From NCBI GenBank assembly GCA_900752545.1, contig CAADVS010000012.1:1-45326 (forward strand): DNA of 45,326 nt, given 5' to 3'. This document shows positions 25,829 to 33,940 of the stretch, piece after piece. The position numbers and the translations under genes are program-made. The notes below the pieces were generated by a model, which had not been told where the DNA came from, did not search any database, and saw nothing but the letters and a program-made list of their open reading frames with translations. Numbering within the stretch: the stretch's first letter is position 1; every line of letters begins with the position of its first letter. This DNA comes from an uncultured Collinsella sp. (GTDB taxonomy: Bacteria; Actinomycetota; Coriobacteriia; Coriobacteriales; Coriobacteriaceae).

Positions 25829-27193
25829 ATGGCGATCACGCCTGCAGAAATCGCGGAAACCCGCGGCATGGTTGAGGAGCAGAACCTCGACATCAGGACC
25901 ATCACCATGGGTGTTTCTCTCATGGGTTGCGGTGACGAGAACCTCGACCGCATGTGCACGAAGATCTACGACCACGTGACGCACACGGCTGAGCACTTGG
26001 TCGAGACCGCCGAGAACCTCGAGCGCGAGTACGGTATCCCTATCGTCAACAAGCGCGTCTCCGTCACCCCGGTGGCGCAGATTGCCGCTTGCTGCAAGGA
26101 TGAGGACCTCACCCCCATTGCACATGCCCTCGACCGCGCGGCCGAGACGCTCGGCATCGATTACCTGGGCGGCTTCTCCGCGCTCGTCCAGAAGGGCATC
26201 GGCGACGCCGACCGCCGCGTCATCCAGTCCATCCCGCAGGCGCTCGCTACCACGAGTCGTGTCTGCTCCAGCGTCAACGTCGCTAGCCTGCGTGCCGGCA
26301 TCAACATGGACGCTGTACTCATGGCTGCGCAGACCATCATCGACGCCGCTAAGCTCACGGCCGACCAGGATTCCGTCGGCGCTTCCAAGTTTGTCTGCTT
26401 TGCCAATATGGTCGAGGACTCCCCGTTTATGGCGGGCGCCGTCCACGGCGGTGGCGAGGCCGACGCTGTCATCAACGTAGGCGTTTCGGGCCCCGGCGTT
26501 ATGGCCGCAGCCCTGGAGACGCTGCCCGATTCCGCATCGATGATGGAAGTCGCCGAAAAGATTAAGCAGACCGCCTTTAAGATCACCCGCGCCGGCGAGC
26601 TCATGAGCCGCGAGGCCGCCCATCGCCTGGGTGTCGAGAAGGGCATTGTCGACCTGTCGCTGGCTCCCACGCCCGCCATCGGCGACTCCGTTGCCCGCAT
26701 CCTCGAGATCATCGGCGTGGGCACCTGCGGTGGCCCGGGCACGACCTGCGCACTCGCCATGCTCAACGATGCCGTCAAGAAGGGCGGCGTCATGGCCAGC
26801 TCCAGCGTGGGCGGTCTCTCGGGCGCCTTTATCCCCGTGTCCGAGGATGCCGGCATGATCGCCGCCGTCGAAGCCGGCGCGCTTTCGCTCGAGAAGCTCG
26901 AGGCCATGACCTGCGTGTGCTCCGTTGGCCTGGACATGATCGCCATCCCCGGCGACACCCCGGTCGAGACCATCGCCGGCATCATCGCCGACGAGATGGC
27001 CATCGGCGTTATCAACAACAAGACCACGGCCGTGCGCGTGATTCCCGCCATCGGCAAGGGCGTGGGCGACTGCGTCGAGTACGGCGGCCTGTTCGGCCGT
27101 GCGCCCATCATGCCGGTGAACCCCAACGCCGGCACCGTGCTTGCCCACCGCGGTGGACGCTTCCCGGCGCCGCTGAACTCGCTCAAGAACTAG
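25829..27193 (+). CDS. UPF0210 / PFL family protein (DUF711)
   Basis: 454 aa from ATG 25829, set by AGGAG 8 nt before it; the 19 codons upstream run into the hairpin. Near full-length match by eye to the DUF711 family: NLDIRTITMGVSLMGC, NLEREYGIPIVNKRVSVTP, GAVHGGGEADAVINVGVSGPG, VGTCGGPGTTCALAMLNDA and SVGLDMIAIPGDTPVETI. Cytoplasmic, function unknown; in many bacteria it sits beside a small ACT-domain protein (UPF0237), which is not present here. A long palindromic element begins 17 bp after its stop. Confidence 0.9.
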   Translation: MAITPAEIAETRGMVEEQNLDIRTITMGVSLMGCGDENLDRMCTKIYDHVTHTAEHLVETAENLEREYGIPIVNKRVSVTPVAQIAACCKDEDLTPIAHALDRAAETLGIDYLGGFSALVQKGIGDADRRVIQSIPQALATTSRVCSSVNVASLRAGINMDAVLMAAQTIIDAAKLTADQDSVGASKFVCFANMVEDSPFMAGAVHGGGEADAVINVGVSGPGVMAAALETLPDSASMMEVAEKIKQTAFKITRAGELMSREAAHRLGVEKGIVDLSLAPTPAIGDSVARILEIIGVGTCGGPGTTCALAMLNDAVKKGGVMASSSVGGLSGAFIPVSEDAGMIAAVEAGALSLEKLEAMTCVCSVGLDMIAIPGDTPVETIAGIIADEMAIGVINNKTTAVRVIPAIGKGVGDCVEYGGLFGRAPIMPVNPNAGTVLAHRGGRFPAPLNSLKN

Positions 27194-27210
27194 CTGAGGG
27201 GGACTGGCGA

Positions 27211-27344
27211 GGAGCCCCGGGGAGGGCAAATATATAAGGTCGCCTGCTCGGACAGTCCTGACTCGCACGGAGAGCACATTAAGTGCTCTCCGGCTCGTGC
27301 GGAACTCGCGATCGACCTTATATATTTGCCCTCCCCGGGGCTCC
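27211..27344 (+). repeat. Long palindromic element, copy 1 (candidate structured RNA)
   Basis: Perfect 32-bp arms 27211-27242 and 27313-27344, starting GGAGCCCC. Inside lies an apical stem CGGAGAGCAC / GTGCTCTCCG (27268-27292) with loop ATTAA. Core motifs: ACAGTCCTG (27252-27260), CACATTAAGTG (27275-27285), GTGCGGAACTC (27297-27307). The same three motifs with the same 14- and 11-nt spacing occur on the minus strand at 42208-42263. It lies 17 bp after the UPF0210 stop in sense orientation. Confidence 0.85.
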
Positions 27345-27509
27345 CGCACAACGGGACCTCGGTTGGGTTCTATCCCTTTGGCAGTCGCTTCGCTCCTGCC
27401 CGCCTTGGTTGTGAGGGCGGTTTGACGTTGGAACGGTTCTTTCTGATATATGCTGGTTGCGGCTCTTCTTTTGGGAGGAGTCGCTTTTTTGTTGCTAGGA
27501 GGTTGACCC

Positions 27510-28397
27510 GTGGTTGATGGGGATGCTCGCTCTGAGCTTCTTTCTGCGGATTGGAATGGCGAATGGATGCGTCTGCAGGCCGCTCGGCATCGGGCTGATG
27601 ATTCTTTTGAGTGGGATAAAAGGGCTCGGCATTTTCGGCCGCTTGAGACTGCTCCGTATGCCCGGGATTTTATAAAGCTGTTGGCGTTAAAGCCTGGTGA
27701 ATCGGTGCTGGATATGGGGTGCGGGGCTGGGTCGATTGCTATTCCGCTTGCGCAAGACGGGCATCCCGTGATTGCCGCTGATTTCTCCCCCGCCATGCTG
27801 GGCACGCTTGATGCCGGCATTGAGTACTACGGGCTCGAGGATCGCATTACGCCGCTTGAGCTTGCTTGGGATGATGATTGGGATTTGGTTGGACCGGTCG
27901 CGAAAGCGGTGGATGTTGCCTTTGCCAGTCGGTCAGTTACGACGACCAATCTAAAAGGTGCGCTTGCCAAGCTTGATCGTACGGCTCGTCGGCGTTGTGC
28001 TGTCACGATGGTCGCCAACTCCAGCCCGCGCTATGATCTGCACCTGATGAACGCCATTGGCGCCTCCGTTGCCTGCAGTAATGGCTTTGTGTATGCTTTT
28101 AATATCCTCATTCAGATGGGTGCGTTGCCGCAGGTTACGTACTTTGAATCGCCTCGTCGCGATACCTTCGATAACCTCGAGGCAGGCGTGACGGACTTCT
28201 CCCGTATGCTCGAGCGTGGCAACGAGGATAAGATCGACCGCCTGCGCGACTACATCGCCCAACACATGATTGAGAACCCCCATGCCGGTGAGCCGGGCTC
28301 CAAGGGCGTGCCGCAGGGGCGCTATATGCTCGATCATGTCCGCAAGGTTCGTTGGGCGTTTATTGCATGGGAGCCGGTCTCTGCACCCCGCTCATAG
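27510..28397 (+). CDS. Class I SAM-dependent methyltransferase
   Basis: 295 aa from GTG 27510 with AGGAGG 7 nt upstream. Rossmann methyltransferase motifs: SVLDMGCGAGSIAIPL (motif I, SAM site), PVIAADFSPAMLGTL (acidic end of strand 2), then DVAFASRSV. An N-terminal helical region (WMRLQAARHRADDSFEWDKRA) and a C-terminal domain with YMLDHVRKVRWAFIAWE are typical of small-molecule methyltransferases. Substrate unknown. Some early codons are less GC-biased than in neighbours (for example 27430-27720), suggesting a different history. Confidence 0.8.
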   Translation: MVDGDARSELLSADWNGEWMRLQAARHRADDSFEWDKRARHFRPLETAPYARDFIKLLALKPGESVLDMGCGAGSIAIPLAQDGHPVIAADFSPAMLGTLDAGIEYYGLEDRITPLELAWDDDWDLVGPVAKAVDVAFASRSVTTTNLKGALAKLDRTARRRCAVTMVANSSPRYDLHLMNAIGASVACSNGFVYAFNILIQMGALPQVTYFESPRRDTFDNLEAGVTDFSRMLERGNEDKIDRLRDYIAQHMIENPHAGEPGSKGVPQGRYMLDHVRKVRWAFIAWEPVSAPRS

Positions 28398-28555
28398 CCT
28401 GTTCGCAGCCCGCACCGCCCACTCACTCGGCATCCGCATTCTTTTTGAACTGGGCAAACGCGCTCCACACCGCGCCGTTCCTGCGCTATCGTGGGACAGC
28501 TCACGTAGATTAAGGCCCCGTCGCGGGGCGCCCCATACATAGAAAGCGAGAACCC

Positions 28556-28855
28556 ATGGCACTGACAGGAGCCCAGGTCAAGCAGCTTCGCAGCATGGCC
28601 CATCACCTCAACCCCGCCATCATCATCGGCAAGTCCGACATCAACGAGGGCACACTCGAGCAGACAGTCGCCTACCTGGAGAAGCACGAGCTCGTTAAGT
28701 GCTCCGTACTCGATGGTTCCAGCCTTTCCGCCCGCGAGGCCGCCGAAGAGCTCGCCGATCGCTGCCATGCCGAGGTCGTCCAGGTTATCGGCCGCAAGTT
28801 CTCGCTGTATCGCGAGTCCTCGCGCAAGGACATCGAGAAGATTAAGCTCGTCTAA
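28556..28855 (+). CDS. yhbY: YhbY-family (CRM domain) RNA-binding protein
   Basis: 99 aa. A single CRM domain: LTGAQVKQLRSMAHHLNPAIIIGKSDINEG at the start carries the conserved hydrophobic strand and G-K motif, and RCHAEVVQVIGRKFSLYRES is the conserved C-terminal strand. Such proteins bind pre-50S ribosome particles. Start ATG 28556 follows AAAGCGAGA, a weak site. A clear terminator follows 40 bp downstream. Confidence 0.9.
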   Translation: MALTGAQVKQLRSMAHHLNPAIIIGKSDINEGTLEQTVAYLEKHELVKCSVLDGSSLSAREAAEELADRCHAEVVQVIGRKFSLYRESSRKDIEKIKLV

Positions 28856-28894
28856 GAGCCAACGATCCGGCGAGCCAACATACATCAAGCTTGC

Positions 28895-28925
28895 GAGCGT
28901 CCGAGCAATTCGGACGCTCTTTTTT
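28895..28925 (+). terminator. Terminator of yhbY
   Basis: Stem GAGCGTCCGA / TCGGACGCTC, loop GCAAT, six T. The T run overlaps the stop codon (28924-28926) of the convergent regulator gene. Confidence 0.9.
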
Positions 28926-31923
28926 ATCGCTCGACGAGCACGCGGTTAAGCCTGCCCTCCACCAAGCGCTCGTACAGACGCCGCGTCTCGGGCTCGGGCA
29001 CGCCATTGACCTGCTCCCTCAGGTGATGCATATGCCCACTGTACAGCTCGACGATATCGCGTCGTCGCCCCGCCGCACCGTAGACGCGCATAGCGCAACG
29101 CACCATGTCCTCGCGCGCCGTCTCTTGCCGCAACCCCGATTCCACCAGCCATACCGCCGACTGCAGGTCGTTTTCTTCTAGGGCGGCATTCGCTCCCCGA
29201 ATCATGCAGTCGATATACTTCGATTCCATAATGCGCCGCATACGCAAAAAGTAGGTGGGATTACAGCCATTGGGAACATACAACGGGCCGGCATAGAGCT
29301 GCTCGATCTTAAGGCACAGCTCGATCAGATGGGGTCCGCGCGCACCCGTGCGATTTCCCAAAACTTCGCGGCTTATCTGATCAAACAACCGCACGTCGGT
29401 CTTGACGTAATCGCCGTTAAGCCCAATGCACTCGTTTTGAATCAGCACACACGACTTGCCATCCGGTGTCGGCCCCAAGGCCGAACGCAGGCGCGATATC
29501 GTCGAGTACAGATTGTTACGGGCGCTATTGAACTCGGCATGGGGCCACAGCTCCATAGCCAGCGTCTCGCGGTCGACCAGTGTATCCATGCCCAGCGCAA
29601 GCCGCTCGGCAAGCGTCGCCGCTTTCTTGCGGCGCCACATCTTATCCGTGATGGGAAACCCGTCGCGCTCGGCGCGAAACGCCCCAAACATGCGGATCTC
29701 GATATGGCCAATCACATCGACACCCTCGGCATCGCCGGCCTGGAACAGACGCTCGCCTTCGCCCTCAAAGTCGTCACGCAGCGAATACCGCGACAGCTCG
29801 CGCACCGGGAGCTTCTTTCGAATTCTAGCAGCCGGCTCACCCAGACAATGCATCGCAAGACGCGCAAACAGCCGATACGACGGATCCAAAATCCCTAGGC
29901 GGTTCATGGACATCCAGGCTGCAAGGTCGCTATCGCGGCCCGCGGAGGCCAAATGCAGCGCCACCATCCATGCCTCGGCACCACCGACCTGCGTTCGGCT
30001 CAAATCGAGCAGCTCTGCCTCTTCGCGCACCGATACCATCGATGTATTGCGTAAGTACGCCGCGCGCTCTAGCAGCAGTGCGTTGTCGCGTATGTATCCA
30101 ATCGATTCCTCGGCAAGTCTGAGCACCTGCACCGCACGGAATTTGGCATTGACCGGACGCCCCTCAGCCAGCGACTGCCAGCCTTCCAGTATCAAGCCAA
30201 ACAACTGGACTTGATTGTCACGCACGCGCACGGCAAAACGGTCGAGCTCATTGAATGCCTGCTCGTCGGTCACCGGCATGCCGGCAAGTAGGCGCCGCGC
30301 CGATAATACCATGCGCACCCAGATGGCGAGTGCTCGGATTCCACGCGCTTCGAGCGCCTCGAGCGTCAGGGCCATCTCGTCATCACGCTCGTCAGTCCCT
30401 GCATACGACCCATCAAATAGCTCCGTCAACATGCGGTCCGCCCGCACAAACGTCCCCGCGATATCGAGCTCGCAATCGTAGGCCTTATCCGTTTTGAGCC
30501 CCGCGAGGATCTCGCCGCCCTTCGCCCGCTCGATCAGCCCATGCTTTATCTCAACATGTGCGGACAGCATGTCGAGTGCGGCACAAGACGCCTCACTTTC
30601 CAGCGCTGTATGGCTTTCCGGAAGCCCCAGACCACCATCTCCATAACAGGCGGCCGTAAACGCGTGCGCCACCTTCCACGACACGGGATCGAGCTCGCAA
30701 ATCGCTTGCTCGCCCGCACACTCGATAATTGAGGCCATATACCGCGCGAGTTTTGTATTGGAGACGCTCACCGCCGCCAGATAGATGCCGAGCGCCTCGT
30801 CAGGCGTCGGCTCCGATGCCTGGCCATCTGCCTCGGTCTTTCCCAGCGCCGCGCGGCAGATATCCCCTCCATGCCCCGTCAGGGCCAGATCGACCCCATA
30901 CTGCCCGGCAAGTTCCAACACCGCACTGCGGTCCAAAAACGCGTCGGCGAGGTCCATCGCGGTATCGCAGCGCCCTGCTTTAATCAAAATACGTGCCGCC
31001 CGCACAACGAGTTCGGGGCGAATTTCGGCAACCAGCTTGCGCAATCGCAGGCGTGCATTATCCTCGGTACCCAAGCAGGTAAAGCTCCGGTCTGCCGGAT
31101 CGACGCCAAAAATGGGATAATCGCGGACAAGATAGGACTGGTCAATCGCCGAAAGCCTAACACCGCAAGCCTCGAGCTCCGAAATATTGCCCTCACCCAT
31201 TAAGACCATCAAGCATGCCACACTAAACAGGGCGTTGTTCTCGAGCGACGCCAAATCAACAAGTGCCGCACCGTAGATATTGACGATCTCGTTTTCGAGC
31301 ATCTGGGCAACGTCTCCCTGCCCGTATAGTCCCGACTGCATAGCCGAGACGAGCTCGGGCACGCCCTGCGTGAGCTGATAAAAATCGAGCGATGTGCTGA
31401 TCGAAAACGCCGATGCCCACGCCGAATACTCATAGGCATGCACCTTGAGCATCTGCGCATTGATCTTAACCGAATCGCCCAGCCCATGAATCAGCTGACG
31501 ATTTGAAGGACGGCAGGAAATAAAGACCCCTACCCCCATAGCGCGCAGGCCGCGAATCCTTTCGATGAGGTCTTCGGTATCATGCTGATCGAGGTTTGGC
31601 ACATTATCAATCGCGATAAGAGAGTGCGGTTTGTCTTTGAGTTCTTCGGTAACCACCTCGAGCTGCATAAACACCTCGCGCCCAATGGCACGATCGGCCT
31701 CGATAATCCGCACGGGGCCTCGCGTCGGGTCGCATTTAACCTCATGGGTGTACTGCAGCAGCACCGAGGTCTTCCCAAACCCGTCGGGCGCATAAAGAAC
31801 CACGATGCCGGCCTTTCGGCCCTTGGCGATAAGCTCATTCATCAAGCGTTCGCGTCGCACCATATAGCCTCCGCCCAGCGGCATCAGCTCGAGGTCGTCT
31901 ATAGTGCTCAAATCGTTTACCAT
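28924..31923 (-). CDS. Large ATPase transcriptional regulator with C-terminal SARP/BTAD part
   Basis: 999 aa. The N-terminal third is a STAND/MalT-like ATPase: Walker A APDGFGKTS (about residues 44-52), acidic Walker B-like LIAIDNVPN (about 102-110) and the sensor-like FISCRPSNRQ. The middle (about 350-730) is helical and TPR-like. From about 738 an OmpR-type winged helix (IEIRMFGAFRAERDGFPITD ... LYSTISRLRSALG) and a BTAD domain follow, the SARP arrangement. In most AfsR-like proteins the SARP part is N-terminal; here it is at the C-terminus, as in some MalT-like regulators. Neighbouring genes give no target. Ends inside a convergent terminator. Confidence 0.8.
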   Translation of the reverse strand: MVNDLSTIDDLELMPLGGGYMVRRERLMNELIAKGRKAGIVVLYAPDGFGKTSVLLQYTHEVKCDPTRGPVRIIEADRAIGREVFMQLEVVTEELKDKPHSLIAIDNVPNLDQHDTEDLIERIRGLRAMGVGVFISCRPSNRQLIHGLGDSVKINAQMLKVHAYEYSAWASAFSISTSLDFYQLTQGVPELVSAMQSGLYGQGDVAQMLENEIVNIYGAALVDLASLENNALFSVACLMVLMGEGNISELEACGVRLSAIDQSYLVRDYPIFGVDPADRSFTCLGTEDNARLRLRKLVAEIRPELVVRAARILIKAGRCDTAMDLADAFLDRSAVLELAGQYGVDLALTGHGGDICRAALGKTEADGQASEPTPDEALGIYLAAVSVSNTKLARYMASIIECAGEQAICELDPVSWKVAHAFTAACYGDGGLGLPESHTALESEASCAALDMLSAHVEIKHGLIERAKGGEILAGLKTDKAYDCELDIAGTFVRADRMLTELFDGSYAGTDERDDEMALTLEALEARGIRALAIWVRMVLSARRLLAGMPVTDEQAFNELDRFAVRVRDNQVQLFGLILEGWQSLAEGRPVNAKFRAVQVLRLAEESIGYIRDNALLLERAAYLRNTSMVSVREEAELLDLSRTQVGGAEAWMVALHLASAGRDSDLAAWMSMNRLGILDPSYRLFARLAMHCLGEPAARIRKKLPVRELSRYSLRDDFEGEGERLFQAGDAEGVDVIGHIEIRMFGAFRAERDGFPITDKMWRRKKAATLAERLALGMDTLVDRETLAMELWPHAEFNSARNNLYSTISRLRSALGPTPDGKSCVLIQNECIGLNGDYVKTDVRLFDQISREVLGNRTGARGPHLIELCLKIEQLYAGPLYVPNGCNPTYFLRMRRIMESKYIDCMIRGANAALEENDLQSAVWLVESGLRQETAREDMVRCAMRVYGAAGRRRDIVELYSGHMHHLREQVNGVPEPETRRLYERLVEGRLNRVLVER

Positions 31924-32371
31924 GCCCGCTCCTCAACTCGACCGTATGGACACTGTAGCCGCAAGACCATACAAGCCGCGCTATGAATAGAGCGACCTTG
32001 TGTTTTAGGTTGTCTTTTGGTACGAAAGCGGCAAGTTTTTGTACAGCGAGGGCCGATTGTTATTAATCCCCTGACTAATCGGTCTTTAAGCAGGTAAATG
32101 AGCTTGTCAGCTTGTCCCATCTAAGCGGCAGTGTAACGCAAATGAACAAGGTTCAGTTATGTCATTCAACTCGCCTAGCACCCGCTACCGTCTACGACCT
32201 TTTAGTGGCATTTTTGCATAGAATCTGATATGGAATGAATCAAACTGTTGGGCATCCGGCATTCGTCAAGCTTACGGCAAGTTTTTGGTCAAGTGGGCGG
32301 AAAGGGGTAGCAAAAAGGCCCCCGCAAAGCGGAGGCCTTAATCAAGGCTATGTCGAGGTGCAGGATTCGCG
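31924..32371. other. Intergenic region upstream of the large regulator
   Basis: 448 bp. No gene supported. It holds the regulator's promoter region, an inverted repeat CCGATT (32053-32058) / AATCGG (32077-32082), a tandem 8-bp repeat AGCTTGTC (32101-32116) and, at the far end, the nagB terminator. Either repeat could be an operator. Confidence 0.45.
32311..32339 (-). terminator. Terminator of nagB
   Basis: Minus-strand stem AAGGCCTCCGC / GCGGGGGCCTT with loop TTT and one internal mismatch, followed by TTTTTG. It lies 33 bp after the nagB stop. Confidence 0.85.
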
Positions 32372-33100
32372 CTACTCGCAGAGCGAAAGGGCGGCCTCGT
32401 CGGCAACGACAACGCAGTTGGTGTGCAGCTGCAGGATCGAAGCCGGGCACTCGGGCGTAACCGGACCATAGCACATGTCATGCACGGCCTGAGCCTTGGC
32501 CTCGCCGTTGGCGACGACCAGGATCATGCGGGCATACATGATGGTCTGGGTACCCATGGTGTAGGCCTGACGGGGAACATCGTCGATGCTGTCGAACAGG
32601 CGGCTGTTGGCCTGAATGGTGCTCTCGGTGAGGTCGACGCAGTGCGTGCCCTTGGAGAAGTGGTCATCGGGCTCGTTGAAGCCAATGTGGCCGTTGTTGC
32701 CAATGCCGAGCAGCTGCAGATCCGGGTAACCGGCCTCGGCGACGATCTTGTCGTACTCAGAGCAGGCAGCGGCGGCGTCGGGGTTGGAACCGTCGGGCAC
32801 ATGCGTGTTGTTCAGGTCGATGTTGATGTGATCGAAGAAGTTCTCACGCATGAAGTAGTGATAGCTCTGGGGATCGTCGTGCGAAAGGCCGCGATACTCG
32901 TCCAGGTTGTAGGTGCTGACCTCGGCAAAGTCGACGTCGCCCTTCTTGTACCAAGCAGCGAGCTGCTTGTAGGCACCGATCGGGGTGGAGCCGGTGGCAA
33001 GACCCAGCACACAGTCGGGCTTGAGGATAACCTGCGCCGAGATAATATTGGCGGCCTTGCGGCTCATATCCTCGTAGTCTTTAGCTTTAATGATCTTCAT
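32372..33100 (-). CDS. nagB: Glucosamine-6-phosphate deaminase
   Basis: 242 aa from the ATG at 33098-33100 (AAAGGA before it); a longer open frame upstream is not supported. Converts glucosamine-6-P to fructose-6-P and ammonia. Motifs: MKIIKAKDYEDMSR, VLGLATGSTPIGAYKQL (phosphate-binding), TYNLDEYRGLSHDDPQSYHY, LGIGNNGHIGFNEP (catalytic Asp/His region), LTESTIQANSRLF. Next to a PTS EIIA gene on the same strand, it points to amino sugar uptake and use. Confidence 0.95.
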   Translation of the reverse strand: MKIIKAKDYEDMSRKAANIISAQVILKPDCVLGLATGSTPIGAYKQLAAWYKKGDVDFAEVSTYNLDEYRGLSHDDPQSYHYFMRENFFDHINIDLNNTHVPDGSNPDAAAACSEYDKIVAEAGYPDLQLLGIGNNGHIGFNEPDDHFSKGTHCVDLTESTIQANSRLFDSIDDVPRQAYTMGTQTIMYARMILVVANGEAKAQAVHDMCYGPVTPECPASILQLHTNCVVVADEAALSLCE

Positions 33101-33297
33101 TACGCGTCCTTTCTCGTACAAGAGAGGCAAGGCTCCCTTACAAGCACTTGCCCGCGGCCCGCGTCGGCCGCAACCAACGTGTGCGGCCACCAGGGCGAGG
33201 TCGCGTAATGTATGTGTCTCGTGTCTAGCCGCGTCGAGGCCCCTGCCCGTCCACGGTGACCCGAAGCTGTTTAGCCTCGGACGTTTCCCATCTTGCC

Positions 33298-33331
33298 ACG
33301 GAGGGCGTCCTCTTTCAAGGGCGCCCTCCGT
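33298..33331. promoter_or_regulatory. Hairpin between crr-like gene and nagB
   Basis: Perfect 10-bp arms ACGGAGGGCG / CGCCCTCCGT with a 14-nt loop. No T run on either side, so more likely an RNA processing or regulatory hairpin in the leader of nagB (270 bp from 33101 to 33371) than a strong terminator. Confidence 0.5.
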
Positions 33332-33371
33332 AAACGTGTTTGAATTGTAGGCTAATGGCCACGTGCACTTG

Positions 33372-33869
33372 CTAGCGCTCGCGAGCAACGATGAGCTGGT
33401 CCATCTCTTCGACATGCACGCCAACGGAGCCCTTGATACTCGAGAACTCAACGGAGTTGCACACCAAGATGGGAACCGTCACATCGTAGCCCTCGGCAGC
33501 AATTGCCTCGCGATCGAACTCAATGAGTACATCGCCCTTATGGACGATGTCACCCACTTGCGCATGTACGGTAAAGTGCTTGCCCTCGAGCTGAACAGTG
33601 TCCAAACCAACGTGGATGAGCACGTCCAAGCCATCGACCGTGTTAAGCGCAACGGCATGTCCCGTGGGAAAAATAGCCTCGACTTTGGCGTCAGCCGGTG
33701 CAATCACACGCGTTCCGGTGGGCTGAATCGCCACGCCCTGGCCCAAAAGGCCGGTGGCAAACGTCTGGTCATTGACCTCGGACAACGGAATCACGTCGCC
33801 CGAGATGGGAGCATCCAGCGTAAGGACTCGACCACGCATACCAAAAGACCTTAGGACTTTAGTGAACAT
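33372..33869 (-). CDS. PTS glucose-family EIIA component (stand-alone)
   Basis: 165 aa, ATG complement at 33867-33869 after GAGGGGGAG. A full EIIA(Glc) domain: VLTLDAPISGDVIPLSEV, MLGxG-like TGLLGQGVAIQPTG, VIAPADAKVEAIFPTGHAVAL, and the phosphorylated His region DVLIHVGLDTVQLEGK with H in V-L-I-H-V-G-L-D. It passes phosphate from HPr to a sugar EIIB/C not in the window. With nagB 270 bp downstream, N-acetylglucosamine or glucosamine is a likely substrate of the system (inference). Confidence 0.9.
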   Translation of the reverse strand: MFTKVLRSFGMRGRVLTLDAPISGDVIPLSEVNDQTFATGLLGQGVAIQPTGTRVIAPADAKVEAIFPTGHAVALNTVDGLDVLIHVGLDTVQLEGKHFTVHAQVGDIVHKGDVLIEFDREAIAAEGYDVTVPILVCNSVEFSSIKGSVGVHVEEMDQLIVARER

Positions 33870-33940
33870 GCTCCCCCTCGGACATACCGATCAACCAAAA
33901 TAACCTTAACAGTTTACCACTTGGCACCCGTTTTTGACCA

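Noticed and set aside
25052..27820. 922-codon open frame antisense to metH and the UPF0210 gene
   Set aside because: Runs through two clear genes and the palindromic element; composition (Gly/Asp/His-rich) is that of an antisense artefact.
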